From Pseudomonas benzenivorans (lineage in GTDB: Bacteria; Pseudomonadota; Gammaproteobacteria; Pseudomonadales; Pseudomonadaceae): DNA of 64,000 nt. Where the stretch lies: positions 372,001-436,000 of the forward strand of contig NZ_CP137892.1 in assembly GCF_033547155.1 (NCBI RefSeq), written 5' to 3'. Both the position numbers and the translations under genes were made by a program. The notes beneath the pieces were generated by a model. That model was given only the letters and a program-made list of their open reading frames with translations. It had not been told where the DNA came from and searched no databases. Positions 1 through 10,449 of the stretch are shown piece by piece; the stretch's first letter is position 1, and every line of letters starts with the position of its first letter.

Positions 1-1
1 G

Positions 2-286
2 CAGGAGGTGGAGCTGGTCGGGCAGGGCCTGCATCTGTGGTTCAACGAGGCGCCCAAGGTCCGCGCCAGGCACATCGGCGGTGCCTACGTGCTGCGGGTG
101 GAGACCCTGGGCCGCGAGCAGCAGGGTCAGCTGCGGCTGCAGGGTCGGGCGGTGAACTGGCGCTTGCAGCGGGAGCAACGCGAGCTGGTGTTGCGGCTGG
201 TGGCGGCCCGTCCCCTGCGCGGCGAGTGGCACGCCGAGGAGGTGGACGGGCGCTGGCGGCTGAGGGTCAGCCTGGCGGAGCAATAA
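2..286 (+). CDS. hypothetical protein, C-terminal part (5' end outside window)
   Basis: The open frame enters from the left edge and stops at TAA 284-286, so only about 94 C-terminal residues are visible. They look like a beta-rich, soluble domain full of short charged and hydrophobic alternations (LWFNEAPKV, GAYVLRVETLG, LQLRGR-type strands) and end in SLAEQ. There is no membrane segment or recognisable catalytic motif. It runs towards ntrC, which is on the other strand. I do not recognise the family. An internal GTG at 8 should not be taken as the start, because the frame is open upstream of it. Confidence 0.6.
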   Translation, partial: QEVELVGQGLHLWFNEAPKVRARHIGGAYVLRVETLGREQQGQLRLQGRAVNWRLQREQRELVLRLVAARPLRGEWHAEEVDGRWRLRVSLAEQ

Positions 287-512
287 AAGCGGGGAATCCC
301 CGGCCTGCCTGTACCAAGGTCCCCGAAACTGGGCGTGCCTGAGTCTATGCAGCTGCTATGCCAGTTTTGTTACCTCGACCCCGGGCCCGCGGGAATGGTG
401 GGTTTCGGCCCTGCCGCAGGCGGCTGCCGGGGATCTGGCGGAGCGTTCCTGTACCGTGGCGGTGCAGTGTGGGGCGGTCGGGCGCCGAGAAGGCGCATGC
501 CGAGGGCAAAGA

Positions 513-537
513 AAAAGCGGGCACCGGGCCCGCTTTT
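513..537 (-). terminator. rho-independent terminator downstream of ntrBC
   Basis: A perfect 10-bp stem, AAAAGCGGGC / GCCCGCTTTT, encloses the loop ACCGG. Read leftward it follows the ntrC stop by about 20 bases and ends in a T run. The A/T flanks on both sides mean it could also stop rightward transcription from the gene at the left edge. Confidence 0.85.
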
Positions 538-557
538 CTGTGCCGCATGAAGACGGC

Positions 558-1990
<1,433 letters not shown>

Positions 1991-1994
<4 letters not shown>

Positions 1995-3079
1995 GCAGCG
2001 GATGCTCCTTGTTCCAGCGGCAGGAAGATCGAGAACAGGGTATGCCCGGGATGGCTCTCGCACTCGATCAGGCCCTGGTGCTGACTGATGATGTTCTGGG
2101 TGATGGCCAGGCCCAGGCCGGTGCCTTCGGCGCGGCCGCTGACCATGGGGTAGAAGATGGTCTCCTGCAGCTCCTGGGGGATGCCGGGGCCGTTGTCGAT
2201 GATCTCGATGCGCGCCACCAGGCGGTGGCGGGTGTGGCCGATGGTGAACTGGCGCAGGGTGCGGGTGCGCAGGGTGATGCGCCCCAGGCCCAGGTCGTGC
2301 TTCTGCGTGGCGATGGCCTGCATGGCGTTGCGCACGATGTTGAGCACCGCCTGGATCATCTGCTCGCGATCGATCAGCAGGTCGGGGATGCTCGGGTCGT
2401 AGTCGCGCACCAGAATGATGCTGCCCTGGCTCTCCGCCTCGACCAGGCTGGCGACTCGCTCCAGCACCTCGTGCACGTTGGTCGGCGTCAGCGACGGCAG
2501 CTTGTTCGAGCCGAGCATGCGGTCGACCAGGTTACGCAGGCGGTCGGCCTCCTCGATGATCACGTCGGTGTAGTCCTTGAGCTCCGGGGCCGGCAGCTCG
2601 CGGGCCAGCAGCTGGGCGGCGCCGCGGATGCCGCCCAGGGGGTTCTTGATCTCGTGCGCCAGGCCGCGCACCAAGAGCTTGGTGGTCTCCTGCTTGGACA
2701 GCTGGGCCTCCTCCTTGGTGATCTTCAGCATGCGGTCGCGGGGGTGGACCTCCAGCAGCAGCAGGGTCGCGCCGCGGCTGAGGATGGGGGTCACCGCATA
2801 GTCGACGGTCAGGCTCTGGCCGGTCACCGAGGTCAGCACCGCCTCGCGCTTGTTGAACGGGTGGGCCTGCTCGACCGCCTGGCGCAGCGCGCTCAGGGCC
2901 TCGGCCGACTCGGTGAACAGCTCGCTGATGAACTGCCCGTGGCTGCGCTGGCCGCTGACGGCCAGGAGCATCTCCGCCGCCGGATTCATGTACTCCAGGC
3001 GCAGTTCGCCGTTGAGCAGCAGGGTCGCGGTGGTCAGGTTGTCGAGCAGCAGGCGGTGCAGTGCGTCGTTGATAGTCAT
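1991..3079 (-). CDS. ntrB: nitrogen regulation sensor histidine kinase NtrB
   Basis: 362 residues. A single PAS-type sensor region occupies roughly residues 5-120. The dimerisation/phosphorylation domain follows, with the H-box GLAHEIKNPLGG (His142). The ATPase domain carries an N-box (around NIVRNAMQA), a G1 box (EIIDNGPGIP) and a G2 box (GTGLGLAI). There is no membrane segment, consistent with the cytoplasmic kinase/phosphatase controlled by PII. The ATG at 3079 gives the family start MTINDALHRLL; upstream in-frame residues have no resemblance to the family. It is translationally coupled to ntrC by a 4-base overlap. Confidence 0.96.
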
Positions 3080-3276
3080 AGGCGAGGGCTTTCTGGCAAT
3101 GGGCAGGAAAATGCAAGAAGCAAACCAAAGCCCCGAAAAGACGCGTGAAACGCGCACGATCGGCGCCGGCGGCCGTGCATCGGCGCAGGGCGGGCGGCGT
3201 GGGCGAACCAAAACAGGGAGAGTATAGAAAGGTGGGGCACTCTGCTGCACCAGGTTGGTGCGTGAGCGGCGAGAGC

Positions 3277-3891
3277 TTAGATGAAGGGGACCAGGGGGAT
3301 GTCCTGCTTCTCGGCGGGCTTGTCCTTGAGCGGGCATTCCGGGCGCACGCCGTAATCGCCCTTCTGGCAAGGGTTGACCCGGCGCTTCTGCGCCAGGGAG
3401 ATGCGCTGCATGTGGAAGGGCTGGCTGGGGGTGCGCTCGAGGGTGCGGCCCTGGGCGTCGATGATCTCGATGGCCAGCTGGTGGGTGCCGCGATCGATGT
3501 TCTCCAGGGGGAACACCGGGCTGCGGCTGGGCTCGCCCAGGGCCTGGCCGTCCAGCAGCAGGCGATAGTTGTGGCCCTGGAGCAGGGCCGGGTCGCTGCT
3601 GGCGGTGACGATCAGGTTACCGGCGCCGTCGCGCACGGTTGCATCGGGCTCCGGCACCAGGATGCGCAACAGCTGGTAGGCCGGTGCCTGCGGCGTGCCG
3701 GGGGCGACCGCAAGCGGTGCCGGGCGGGGAGGTGCGGGCATGCTGTTGGCCGGCGCCAGCTGGATGCGCTGGGCGTTGCCGGGCTTGGGCCGGTCGGTGA
3801 AGACCCGGTTGCCCTCGGCATCGATGTAGGTATAGACCTCGGCGTGCAGCGGTAGACACAGCAGGGCCAGGCAGAACAGGGCGATGCGCAT
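3277..3891 (-). CDS. DUF4124 domain-containing secreted protein (second of a tandem pair)
   Basis: 204 residues. A Sec signal peptide (MRIALFCLALLCLPLHA) is followed at once by the DUF4124 core EVYTYIDAEGNRVFTDRPKPG. A proline-rich linker comes next, then a beta-sandwich-like region with RLLLDGQ and DRGTHQLAIEIID. The C-terminal tail is charged with two Cys pairs (NPCQKGDYGVRPECPL). It starts 2 bases after the stop of a paralogue with the same layout, so the two are almost certainly co-transcribed. Location is predicted periplasmic. The molecular role of DUF4124 proteins is not established. Position between glnA and ntrB is conserved in pseudomonads as I recall. Confidence 0.85.
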   Translation of the reverse strand: MRIALFCLALLCLPLHAEVYTYIDAEGNRVFTDRPKPGNAQRIQLAPANSMPAPPRPAPLAVAPGTPQAPAYQLLRILVPEPDATVRDGAGNLIVTASSDPALLQGHNYRLLLDGQALGEPSRSPVFPLENIDRGTHQLAIEIIDAQGRTLERTPSQPFHMQRISLAQKRRVNPCQKGDYGVRPECPLKDKPAEKQDIPLVPFI

Positions 3892-3893
3892 GG

Positions 3894-4454
3894 TCAGGGG
3901 GCCGGAGTCGGTGGCGGAGGTGGCGGGCGCAGGGCCGGGCTGCTGGTGTTGACCCGTTGCACGGTGAAGGTGACGGTCGGGCTCTGCTGGATCGCCTGCT
4001 CGCCACTGAGCACCTCGACCGCCAAGCTGTGCTCGCCGCGGTCGACATTGGTCAGCTGCAGGCGCGGCGCGCGGCTGGGTTGGCCGTAGGGCTGGCCGTC
4101 CAGCAGCAGACGCAGACGATGCGCGGCGGCGAGGCGCGGCACTATCGACACCCCGACGCTGAAGGTGCCGTTGTTGGCGCGCAATGCCTCGTCGCTGGGC
4201 AGGCCGGTCAGGCGCAGTGTGCGGTAGGGCGGCGCCGACGCGGACGCGGTCGTGCCGCCGGCACTGGCGGCGGGTGCGCTCGGAACCTGCATCTCCACGG
4301 TATTAGTCGGCGGCAGCTCGATGCTCTGCGCGGCGCTGCCGTCCGGCGGCTGGTTGGTGAACACCGTATTGCCGTTGGCGTCGGTGTACTTGTAGATCTG
4401 TGCGCTGGCCGGCAGGGTCAGGACCAGCAGCAGGCAGGCGAGCATGAGGCGCAT
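3894..4454 (-). CDS. DUF4124 domain-containing secreted protein (first of a tandem pair)
   Basis: 186 residues from the ATG at 4454, preceded by a GGGAG ribosome-binding site; 30 extra in-frame codons upstream look spurious. Signal peptide MRLMLACLLLVLTLPASA, then the DUF4124 motif QIYKYTDANGNTVFTNQPPDG. A Ser/Ala-rich linker follows, and a beta-rich domain with RLRLLLDGQPYGQPSRAP and DRGEHSLAVEVL. The tail is proline-rich. Motif order matches the next gene closely, so this is a tandem duplication. Predicted periplasmic; function unknown. Confidence 0.85.
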   Translation of the reverse strand: MRLMLACLLLVLTLPASAQIYKYTDANGNTVFTNQPPDGSAAQSIELPPTNTVEMQVPSAPAASAGGTTASASAPPYRTLRLTGLPSDEALRANNGTFSVGVSIVPRLAAAHRLRLLLDGQPYGQPSRAPRLQLTNVDRGEHSLAVEVLSGEQAIQQSPTVTFTVQRVNTSSPALRPPPPPPTPAP

Positions 4455-4544
4455 GGCCAATCTCCCGGGTGTCGTGCCGCTAAGCGTTGCACCGGTGCGC
4501 CGTGCTGGCAAGCCCGAGGCCTTCGCGCTGTGATTGCCGCCCAC

Positions 4545-4581
4545 AAAAAAGGCCCCGCCGGCTGAAGCCGGACGGGGCCTT
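4545..4581 (-). terminator. rho-independent terminator of glnA
   Basis: GGCCCCG plus CCGGC pairs with GCCGG plus CGGGGCC, with one bulged A and a TGAA loop. Read leftward it is followed by a run of six T. It lies 35 bases past the glnA stop and separates glnA from the DUF4124 pair. Confidence 0.9.
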
Positions 4582-4615
4582 GGGCATCACGCCGCCTGAG
4601 CGGCGCGCAGCGGGC

Positions 4616-6022
4616 TTAGACGCTGTAGTACAGGTCGTATTCCAGCGGGTGCACGAAGGTGCGCACCTTGATCTCTTCTTCGCTCTTCAGCTCGATGTAG
4701 GCATCGATGAAGTCGTCGGAGAACACGCCGCCCTTGGTCAGGAACGCGCGGCCCTTGTCCAGCTCTTCCAGGGCTTCCTTCAGGCTGCCGCACACCTGCG
4801 GGATCAGCTTGCCTTCTTCCGGCGGCAGGTCGTACAGGTTCTTGTCGGCCGCATCGCCAGGGTGGATCTTGTTCTGGATACCGTCCAGGCCGGCCATCAG
4901 CAGCGCGGCGAAGCACAGGTAGGGGTTGGCAGCCGGGTCCGGGAAACGCGCCTCGATGCGGCGGGCTTTCGGGCTCGACACATAGGGGATGCGGATCGAG
5001 GCGGAGCGGTTGCGCGCCGAGTAGGCCAGCATGACCGGCGCTTCGAAGCCCGGGACCAGACGCTTGTAGGAGTTGGTCGACGGGTTGGTGAAGCCGTTCA
5101 GCGCCTTGCCGTGCTTGATGATGCCGCCGATGAAGTACAGGGCGGTATCGGACAGGCCGGCATAGCCTTCGCCGGAGAAGGTGTTCTTGCCATCTTTGGA
5201 GATGGACATGTGCACGTGCATGCCCGAACCGTTGTCGCCGTACAGGGGCTTGGGCATGAAGGTGGCGGTCTTGCCGTAGGCGTCGGCGACGTTGTGCACG
5301 CAGTACTTCAGGGTCTGCACTTCGTCGGCCTTGGCGACCAGGGTGTTGAACTTCACGCCGATTTCGTTCTGGCCGGCAGTGGCCACTTCGTGGTGGTGCA
5401 CTTCGACGACCAGGCCCATTTCTTCCATGGCATTACACATGGCAGTACGGATTTCGTGGTCGTGGTCGCACGGCGGAACCGGGAAGTAACCGCCCTTGAC
5501 GGCCGGACGGTGGCCCTTGTTGCCGCCTTCGACGTCCTGATCGGTCATCCAGGAGCCCTGCTCGGAGTAGATCTTGAACATCGAGCCGGAGATGTCGGAC
5601 TTGAACTTCACCTCGTCGAAGATGAAGAACTCGGGCTCCGGGCCGACGAACACGGTGTCGCCGATGCCGGTGGTCTTGAGGAACTCTTCGGCGCGCTTGG
5701 CGATGGAGCGCGGGTCGCGGTCGTAGCCCTGCATGGTGCTCGGCTCGACGATGTCGCAGACGATGATCAGGGTCGGCTCTTCGGTGAAGGGGTCCAGTAC
5801 GGCGGTCTCGTCGACCGGCATCAGGATCATGTCGGAGGCTTCGATGCCTTTCCAGCCGTGGATGGAGGAACCGTCGAACATCTTGCCGTGTTCGAAGAAG
5901 TCTTCGTCCAGGGCGTCGCGCGCCGGCATGGTGACGTGGTGCTGCTTGCCCTTGGTGTCGGTGAAGCGCAGGTCAACCCACTTCACGTCGTGTTCTTTAA
6001 TCAGTTGAATCGACTTCGACAT
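4616..6022 (-). CDS. glnA: glutamine synthetase, type I (GSI-beta)
   Basis: 468 residues. It makes glutamine from glutamate, ammonia and ATP in the cytoplasm as a dodecamer. Visible family signatures are the N-terminal beta-grasp ([16 protein letters not shown]), DGSSIHGW, the glutamate/metal segment [10 protein letters not shown], the ATP-binding signature [16 protein letters not shown], and the adenylylation loop NLYDLPPEE with Tyr397 exactly where GSI-beta enzymes are modified. The ATG at 6022 gives [15 protein letters not shown]; the longer frame would extend 102 bases upstream, over most of the leader. Expression is probably driven by the sigma-54 promoter and NtrC sites described separately. 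Confidence 0.98.
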   Translation of the reverse strand: MSKSIQLIKEHDVKWVDLRFTDTKGKQHHVTMPARDALDEDFFEHGKMFDGSSIHGWKGIEASDMILMPVDETAVLDPFTEEPTLIIVCDIVEPSTMQGYDRDPRSIAKRAEEFLKTTGIGDTVFVGPEPEFFIFDEVKFKSDISGSMFKIYSEQGSWMTDQDVEGGNKGHRPAVKGGYFPVPPCDHDHEIRTAMCNAMEEMGLVVEVHHHEVATAGQNEIGVKFNTLVAKADEVQTLKYCVHNVADAYGKTATFMPKPLYGDNGSGMHVHMSISKDGKNTFSGEGYAGLSDTALYFIGGIIKHGKALNGFTNPSTNSYKRLVPGFEAPVMLAYSARNRSASIRIPYVSSPKARRIEARFPDPAANPYLCFAALLMAGLDGIQNKIHPGDAADKNLYDLPPEEGKLIPQVCGSLKEALEELDKGRAFLTKGGVFSDDFIDAYIELKSEEEIKVRTFVHPLEYDLYYSV

Positions 6023-6119
6023 GCTGTCCTCCAGGTGGATAAGGCTCGTTTCGGTGAGCCCTCGATAGTTCGGTGAAGCCCGGCGCGATAGTCGGCCAGG
6101 ACAACCTGCCTCACAAGGG

Positions 6120-6136
6120 AGCAAATTGCATGCCAG
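6120..6136 (-). promoter_or_regulatory. sigma-54 promoter of glnA
   Basis: Read leftward the sequence is CTGGCATGCAATTTGCT. Against YTGGCACG-N4-TTGCW the -24 GG and -12 GC are correct with the required 10-base spacing, and CTGGCA and TTGCT are exact; the base after CTGGCA is T instead of C. The implied start is near 6109, giving a leader of about 87 bases. Confidence 0.85.
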
Positions 6137-6207
6137 TGCCCCGGAATGGGCTGGAAGGCTGAAACTCAGTGCTGGCGGGGGCTGCGCGGCAAGCTGGAGG
6201 GTATTTT

Positions 6208-6224
6208 TGCACCATTTTGATGCT
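6208..6224 (-). promoter_or_regulatory. NtrC-type binding site, promoter-proximal
   Basis: TGCACCATTTTGATGCT matches the dyad TGCACCA-N3-TGGTGCA in all but two positions. Its centre is about 107 bases upstream of the predicted sigma-54 start. Confidence 0.75.
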
Positions 6225-6238
6225 GTCTATTTTGCGAT

Positions 6239-6255
6239 GGCACCAAAATAGTGCG
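6239..6255 (-). promoter_or_regulatory. NtrC-type binding site, promoter-distal
   Basis: GGCACCAAAATAGTGCG keeps the core GCACCA-N3-T.GTGC. Its centre is 31 bases (three helical turns) from the proximal site and about 138 bases upstream of the start. The rest of the 330-base glnA-thiI gap holds only these sites and the thiI -10. Confidence 0.7.
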
Positions 6256-6303
6256 CAGCGAGACCCGCAAGGGTTTTTTGATCAAAGTCTGAGCAATTTC
6301 CGC

Positions 6304-6309
6304 TATAAT
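6304..6309 (+). promoter_or_regulatory. -10 element of the thiI promoter
   Basis: A perfect TATAAT sits 44 bases before the thiI ATG. The best -35 candidate, TTGATC at 6278-6283, is 20 bases away, so spacing is poor. The distal NtrC site is about 55 bases upstream. Confidence 0.55.
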
Positions 6310-6352
6310 CCGCGCCCCTGTTTTTTCGGCCACCTCGGCGCGCGCTGCCTTC

Positions 6353-7807
6353 ATGAAATTGATCGTTAAAGTCTTCCCGGAAATCACCATCAAGAGCCGG
6401 CCGGTGCGCAAGCATTTCATCCGCCAGCTGGCCAAGAACATTCGCCTGGTGCTGCGCGATCTCGACCCGCAGCTGGTGGTCAATGGCGTCTGGGACAACC
6501 TGGAGGTGGAGACCGCGGTCACCGAGGCGAAGGTGCTGCAGGAGATGATCGAGCGGCTGCGCTGCACCCCGGGGCTGATCCATTTCCTGGAAGTGCACGA
6601 GTACCCCCTGGGTGATCTCGACGACGTGCTGGACAAGTGCAAGCTGCACTTCGCCGACCAGTTGCCGGGCAAGATCTTCGCCGTGCGCTGCAAGCGCGGC
6701 GGCAAACACAGCTTCACCTCCATGGACGTCGAGCGCCATGTCGGCAGCCAGTTGCGCCAGCAGTGCGGCGCCGCCGGCATCGACCTGAAGCAGCCCGAGG
6801 TCGAGGTGCGCATGGAGATCCGCGACCAGCGCCTGTTCATCGTCCACCGCCAGCACAACGGCATCGGCGGCTACCCGCTGGGCTCGCTGGAGCAGACCCT
6901 GGTGCTGATGTCCGGCGGCTTCGATTCCACGGTGGCCGCCTACCAGATGATGCGCCGCGGCCTGCTCAGCCATTTCTGCTTCTTCAACCTCGGCGGCCGG
7001 GCCCACGAACTGGGGGTCATGGAAGTCGCCCACTACCTGTGGCAGCGCTTCGGTCGTTCCCATCGCGTGCTGTTCATCAGCGTGCCGTTCGAGGAAGTGC
7101 TCGGCGAGATCCTCGGCAAGGTCGACAACAGCCAGATGGGCGTGGTCCTGAAGCGCATGATGCTGCGTGCCGCCAGCCGCATGGCCGAGCGCCTGCAGAT
7201 CGACGCCCTGGTCACCGGCGAGGCGATTTCCCAGGTCTCCAGCCAGACCCTGCCCAATCTCACGGTGATCGACGCGGCCATCGACAAGCTGGTGCTGCGC
7301 CCGCTGATCGCCAGCCACAAGCAGGACATCATCGACACCGCCTATGCCATCGGCACCGCCGAGTTCGCCAAGCACATGCCGGAATACTGCGGGGTCATTT
7401 CGGTCAACCCGACCACCAAGGCCAAGCCGGCGCGCATCGAGTACGAGGAGAGCCAGTTCGACATGGCCATCCTCGAGCGCGCCCTGGAACGCGCCACCCT
7501 GCTGCCGATCGACAAGGTGATCGACGAGCTGGGCAAGGACGTGCAGGTCGAGGAAGTCGGCGAGGCCCTGGCCGGCCACGTGGTGATCGACATCCGCCAC
7601 CCCGATGCCGTCGAGGACGAGCCGCTGGAGCTGCCCGGCGTCGAGGTGCAGGCGCTGCCTTTCTACGCGCTGAACAGCAAGTTCAAGGAGCTGGATGAGG
7701 CGCGCCAATACCTGCTGTATTGCGACAAGGGGGTGATGAGCCGCCTGCATGCCCACCACCTGTTGAGCGAGGGGCATGCCAATGTGCGCGTTTATCGTCC
7801 GACATAA
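6353..7807 (+). CDS. thiI: tRNA uridine 4-sulfurtransferase ThiI
   Basis: 484 residues, near the E. coli length. An N-terminal ferredoxin-like/THUMP RNA-binding region (about 1-165) precedes the PP-loop ATP-pyrophosphatase motif [10 protein letters not shown] beginning at Ser187. A C-terminal rhodanese domain has the catalytic loop YCDKGVMS (Cys457). The second functional cysteine, Cys346 in EYCGVIS, is also present. The enzyme adenylates U8 of tRNA and transfers persulfide sulfur to give s4U. Proteins with the rhodanese domain also feed sulfur into thiamine thiazole synthesis. Confidence 0.97.
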   Translation: MKLIVKVFPEITIKSRPVRKHFIRQLAKNIRLVLRDLDPQLVVNGVWDNLEVETAVTEAKVLQEMIERLRCTPGLIHFLEVHEYPLGDLDDVLDKCKLHFADQLPGKIFAVRCKRGGKHSFTSMDVERHVGSQLRQQCGAAGIDLKQPEVEVRMEIRDQRLFIVHRQHNGIGGYPLGSLEQTLVLMSGGFDSTVAAYQMMRRGLLSHFCFFNLGGRAHELGVMEVAHYLWQRFGRSHRVLFISVPFEEVLGEILGKVDNSQMGVVLKRMMLRAASRMAERLQIDALVTGEAISQVSSQTLPNLTVIDAAIDKLVLRPLIASHKQDIIDTAYAIGTAEFAKHMPEYCGVISVNPTTKAKPARIEYEESQFDMAILERALERATLLPIDKVIDELGKDVQVEEVGEALAGHVVIDIRHPDAVEDEPLELPGVEVQALPFYALNSKFKELDEARQYLLYCDKGVMSRLHAHHLLSEGHANVRVYRPT

Positions 7808-7936
7808 GACCCCCGGGCTGAATGGCGGCAGCATCCGCCATCGCCCCCCCGACCGTCGGCCGTGCTGACACCCTGTTTGTTCATACTCGCCGCCCAGAAT
7901 ACGCGGCACACCGAATCCTCTGATCGAGATACAAAA

Positions 7937-9748
7937 GTGATCGAAAATCTACGCAACATCGCCATCATCGCCCACGTCGACCATGGCAAGACCACCCTGG
8001 TAGACAAGCTGCTGCGCCTGTCCGGCACCCTGGACCGCAAGGAGCTGGAAAACGAGCGGGTGATGGACAGCAACGACCAGGAAAAAGAGCGTGGCATCAC
8101 CATCCTGGCGAAGAACACCGCGCTGAAGTGGAAGGGCTACGACATCAACATCGTCGACACCCCCGGCCACGCCGACTTCGGCGGTGAGGTCGAGCGCGTG
8201 ATGAGCATGGTCGACTCCGTGCTGCTGGTGGTCGACGCCCAGGACGGCCCGATGCCGCAGACTCGCTTCGTCACCCAGAAGGCGTTCAAGGCCGGCCTGC
8301 GTCCGATCGTCGTGGTCAACAAGATCGACCGTCCCGGCGCGCGTCCGGACTGGGTCATCGACCAGATCTTCGACCTGTTCGACAACCTCGGCGCCACCGA
8401 GGAGCAGCTGGACTTCCCGATCGTCTACGCCAGCGCCCTGAACGGCATCGCCGGCATGGACCACGAGAACATGGACGACCACATGGACGCCCTGTTCCAG
8501 GCCATCGTCGACCACGTGCCGGCGCCGAACGTCGACGTCAGCGGCCCGTTCCAGATGCAGATTTCCCAGCTGGACTACAACAGCTTCCTCGGCGTCATCG
8601 GCATCGGCCGCATCGCCCGCGGCAGCGTCAAGACCAACACCCCGGTGGTGGCCATCGGCGCCGACGGCAAGAAGCGTCAGGGCCGCATCCTGAAGATCAT
8701 GGGCCACTCCGGCCTGCAGCGCGTCGAAGTCGCCGAGGCCCAGGCCGGCGACATCGTCTGCGTCAGCGGCATGGACGAGCTGTACATCTCCGACACCCTG
8801 TGCGACATGAACAACGTCGAGGCCCTGCCGCCGCTGTCGGTGGACGAGCCGACCGTGTCCATGACCTTCCAGGTCAACGACTCGCCGTTCTGCGGCAAGG
8901 AAGGCAAGTTCGTCACCAGCCGCAACATCAAGGAGCGTCTGGAGAAGGAACTGCTGCACAACGTCGCCCTGCGCGTGCAGGAAGGCGACAGCGCCGACAA
9001 GTTCAAGGTCTCCGGTCGCGGCGAGCTGCACCTGTCGGTACTGATCGAAACCATGCGCCGCGAAGGCTTCGAGATGGCCGTGGGCCGTCCGGAAGTGGTG
9101 ATCAAGGAGGTCGACGGCGTCAAGCAGGAGCCCTACGAGAACGTCATCATCGACATCGAAGAGCAGCACCAGGGTCCGGTCATGGAACAGATGGGCCTGC
9201 GCAAGGGCGATCTGACCAACATGGTGCCGGACGGCAAGGGGCGCATTCGCCTGGAGTACACCGTGCCGGCCCGCGGCCTGATCGGTTTCCGCAACGCCTT
9301 CCTGACCATGACCTCGGGCAGCGGCATCCTCACCTCGACCTTCAGCCACTACGGCCCGATCAAGCTGGGCGAAGTCGCCCACCGCCAGAACGGCGTGCTG
9401 GTCTCCATGGCCACCGGCAAGGCGCTGACCTACTCGCTGGAAACCCTGCAGGACCGCGGCAAGCTGTTCCTCGAGCCGGGTCAGGACATCTACGAAGGCC
9501 AGCTGTGCGGCATCAACAGCCGCGACAACGACCTGGTGATCAACCCCACCAAGGGCAAGAAGCTCGACAACATGCGCGCTTCCGGCAAGGACGAAACCAT
9601 CCAGCTGGTGCCGCCGATCAAGTTCACCCTGGAACAGGCGCTGGAGTTCATCGATGACGACGAGCTGGTGGAAGTGACGCCGAAGTCGATCCGCCTGCGC
9701 AAGAAGTTCCTCAACGAGAACGACCGCAAGCGCGCCAGCAAGGGCTAA
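7937..9748 (+). CDS. typA: ribosome-associated translational GTPase TypA/BipA
   Basis: 603 residues counted from GTG 7937. The GTPase domain starts with [13 protein letters not shown] (P-loop), then switch [16 protein letters not shown], and [12 protein letters not shown] for guanine recognition. EF-G-like domains follow, and the family-specific C-terminal domain includes [16 protein letters not shown]. It binds ribosomes, assists large-subunit assembly and is needed under cold or other stress. An in-frame ATG 25 codons upstream exists, but the family starts with (M/V)[17 protein letters not shown], so the GTG was chosen. The preceding ribosome-binding site is weak. Confidence 0.96.
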   Translation: MIENLRNIAIIAHVDHGKTTLVDKLLRLSGTLDRKELENERVMDSNDQEKERGITILAKNTALKWKGYDINIVDTPGHADFGGEVERVMSMVDSVLLVVDAQDGPMPQTRFVTQKAFKAGLRPIVVVNKIDRPGARPDWVIDQIFDLFDNLGATEEQLDFPIVYASALNGIAGMDHENMDDHMDALFQAIVDHVPAPNVDVSGPFQMQISQLDYNSFLGVIGIGRIARGSVKTNTPVVAIGADGKKRQGRILKIMGHSGLQRVEVAEAQAGDIVCVSGMDELYISDTLCDMNNVEALPPLSVDEPTVSMTFQVNDSPFCGKEGKFVTSRNIKERLEKELLHNVALRVQEGDSADKFKVSGRGELHLSVLIETMRREGFEMAVGRPEVVIKEVDGVKQEPYENVIIDIEEQHQGPVMEQMGLRKGDLTNMVPDGKGRIRLEYTVPARGLIGFRNAFLTMTSGSGILTSTFSHYGPIKLGEVAHRQNGVLVSMATGKALTYSLETLQDRGKLFLEPGQDIYEGQLCGINSRDNDLVINPTKGKKLDNMRASGKDETIQLVPPIKFTLEQALEFIDDDELVEVTPKSIRLRKKFLNENDRKRASKG

Positions 9749-9763
9749 GTCCTGGCTGCAATG

Positions 9764-9806
9764 AAAAAGCCCCCGTCGGTGTGAGCCGGCGGGGGCTTTG
9801 TCTTTT
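9764..9806 (+). terminator. bidirectional terminator between typA and the cysteine-cluster gene
   Basis: A 14-bp stem from AAAGCCCCCGTCGG and CCGGCGGGGGCTTT with one G-T pair and a six-base loop. It is followed by a T-rich tract on the right and flanked by five A on the left. It serves the convergent genes typA and the YkgJ-family gene. Confidence 0.9.
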
Positions 9807-9814
9807 CTGGCTAG

Positions 9815-10216
9815 CTACTTCAAGGGTTTCGGCTTGTAGGCGCAGTAGCCCGGGCGCGGGCCGACCTTGGGGTGGTTGCGGCAGGTGTCCGGACGCTTGT
9901 CGTAGATGGTGCACAGGCGCGACTTGCGATCGAGATAGAGGCAGTCGTTGTTGCTCATGCGCGCCAGGGTGAAGACCCCCGACTTCTGGTTGAAACGCTC
10001 GACTATGCCTTCTTTCTGCAGGCGCCTGGCGATGTTCTTCGCCGGCTCGCCGCGCTCGAACTCGTCGACCACGCCGATGCGGATCAGGTCGCCGATGCGC
10101 GCTTCCACCGGCAGGGTGCAGCAGCTGGACATGCAGCTGTGGCACATGTCGGCGCTGTATTTGGCCCAGGTATCCAGGCGGTCGAGTTCGGCGGCGGCGA
10201 TCAGGTTGTTCTTCAT
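9815..10216 (-). CDS. YkgJ-family cysteine cluster protein
   Basis: 133 residues from ATG 10216. Conserved cysteines appear in two groups: CHSCMSSCCTLP near residues 25-35, and later single cysteines in NDCLYLD, CTIYDKRPDTCR and YCAYKP. This is the layout of the YkgJ/UPF0153 family, thought to bind zinc or an Fe-S cluster. The function is unassigned; the LCTIYDKRPDTCRNHP segment is the family hallmark. Cytoplasmic, no signal peptide. A longer frame reaching 10282 adds unrelated residues. Confidence 0.85.
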   Translation of the reverse strand: MKNNLIAAAELDRLDTWAKYSADMCHSCMSSCCTLPVEARIGDLIRIGVVDEFERGEPAKNIARRLQKEGIVERFNQKSGVFTLARMSNNDCLYLDRKSRLCTIYDKRPDTCRNHPKVGPRPGYCAYKPKPLK

Positions 10217-10449
10217 GGCGTTGGCTGTGCGTTGGCGAGGCGGTGGGCGATGATAGCGGCGTTGGTGAAAATGTGAACACACTTCTGCCGGTTGGTCGAT
10301 TCAACCTGCCGTCGATGCCAGACTTGTGTCCGCTGCGCCCGGGGCGGGCGTCTCCCTGAGTAGCCGCTACCTATACTGAGCGGCGCCGCGAGCGGTGCCA
10401 CAGGCTCGGTGCGGCGGCTGAACATTTCTAGCGGATCGGGAAATGCTGC

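Noticed and set aside
7822..7841. Hairpin ATGGCGG/CCGCCAT after thiI as a terminator
   Set aside because: It is followed by a C run, not a T run, and the stem is only 7 bp. typA could still be read from thiI.
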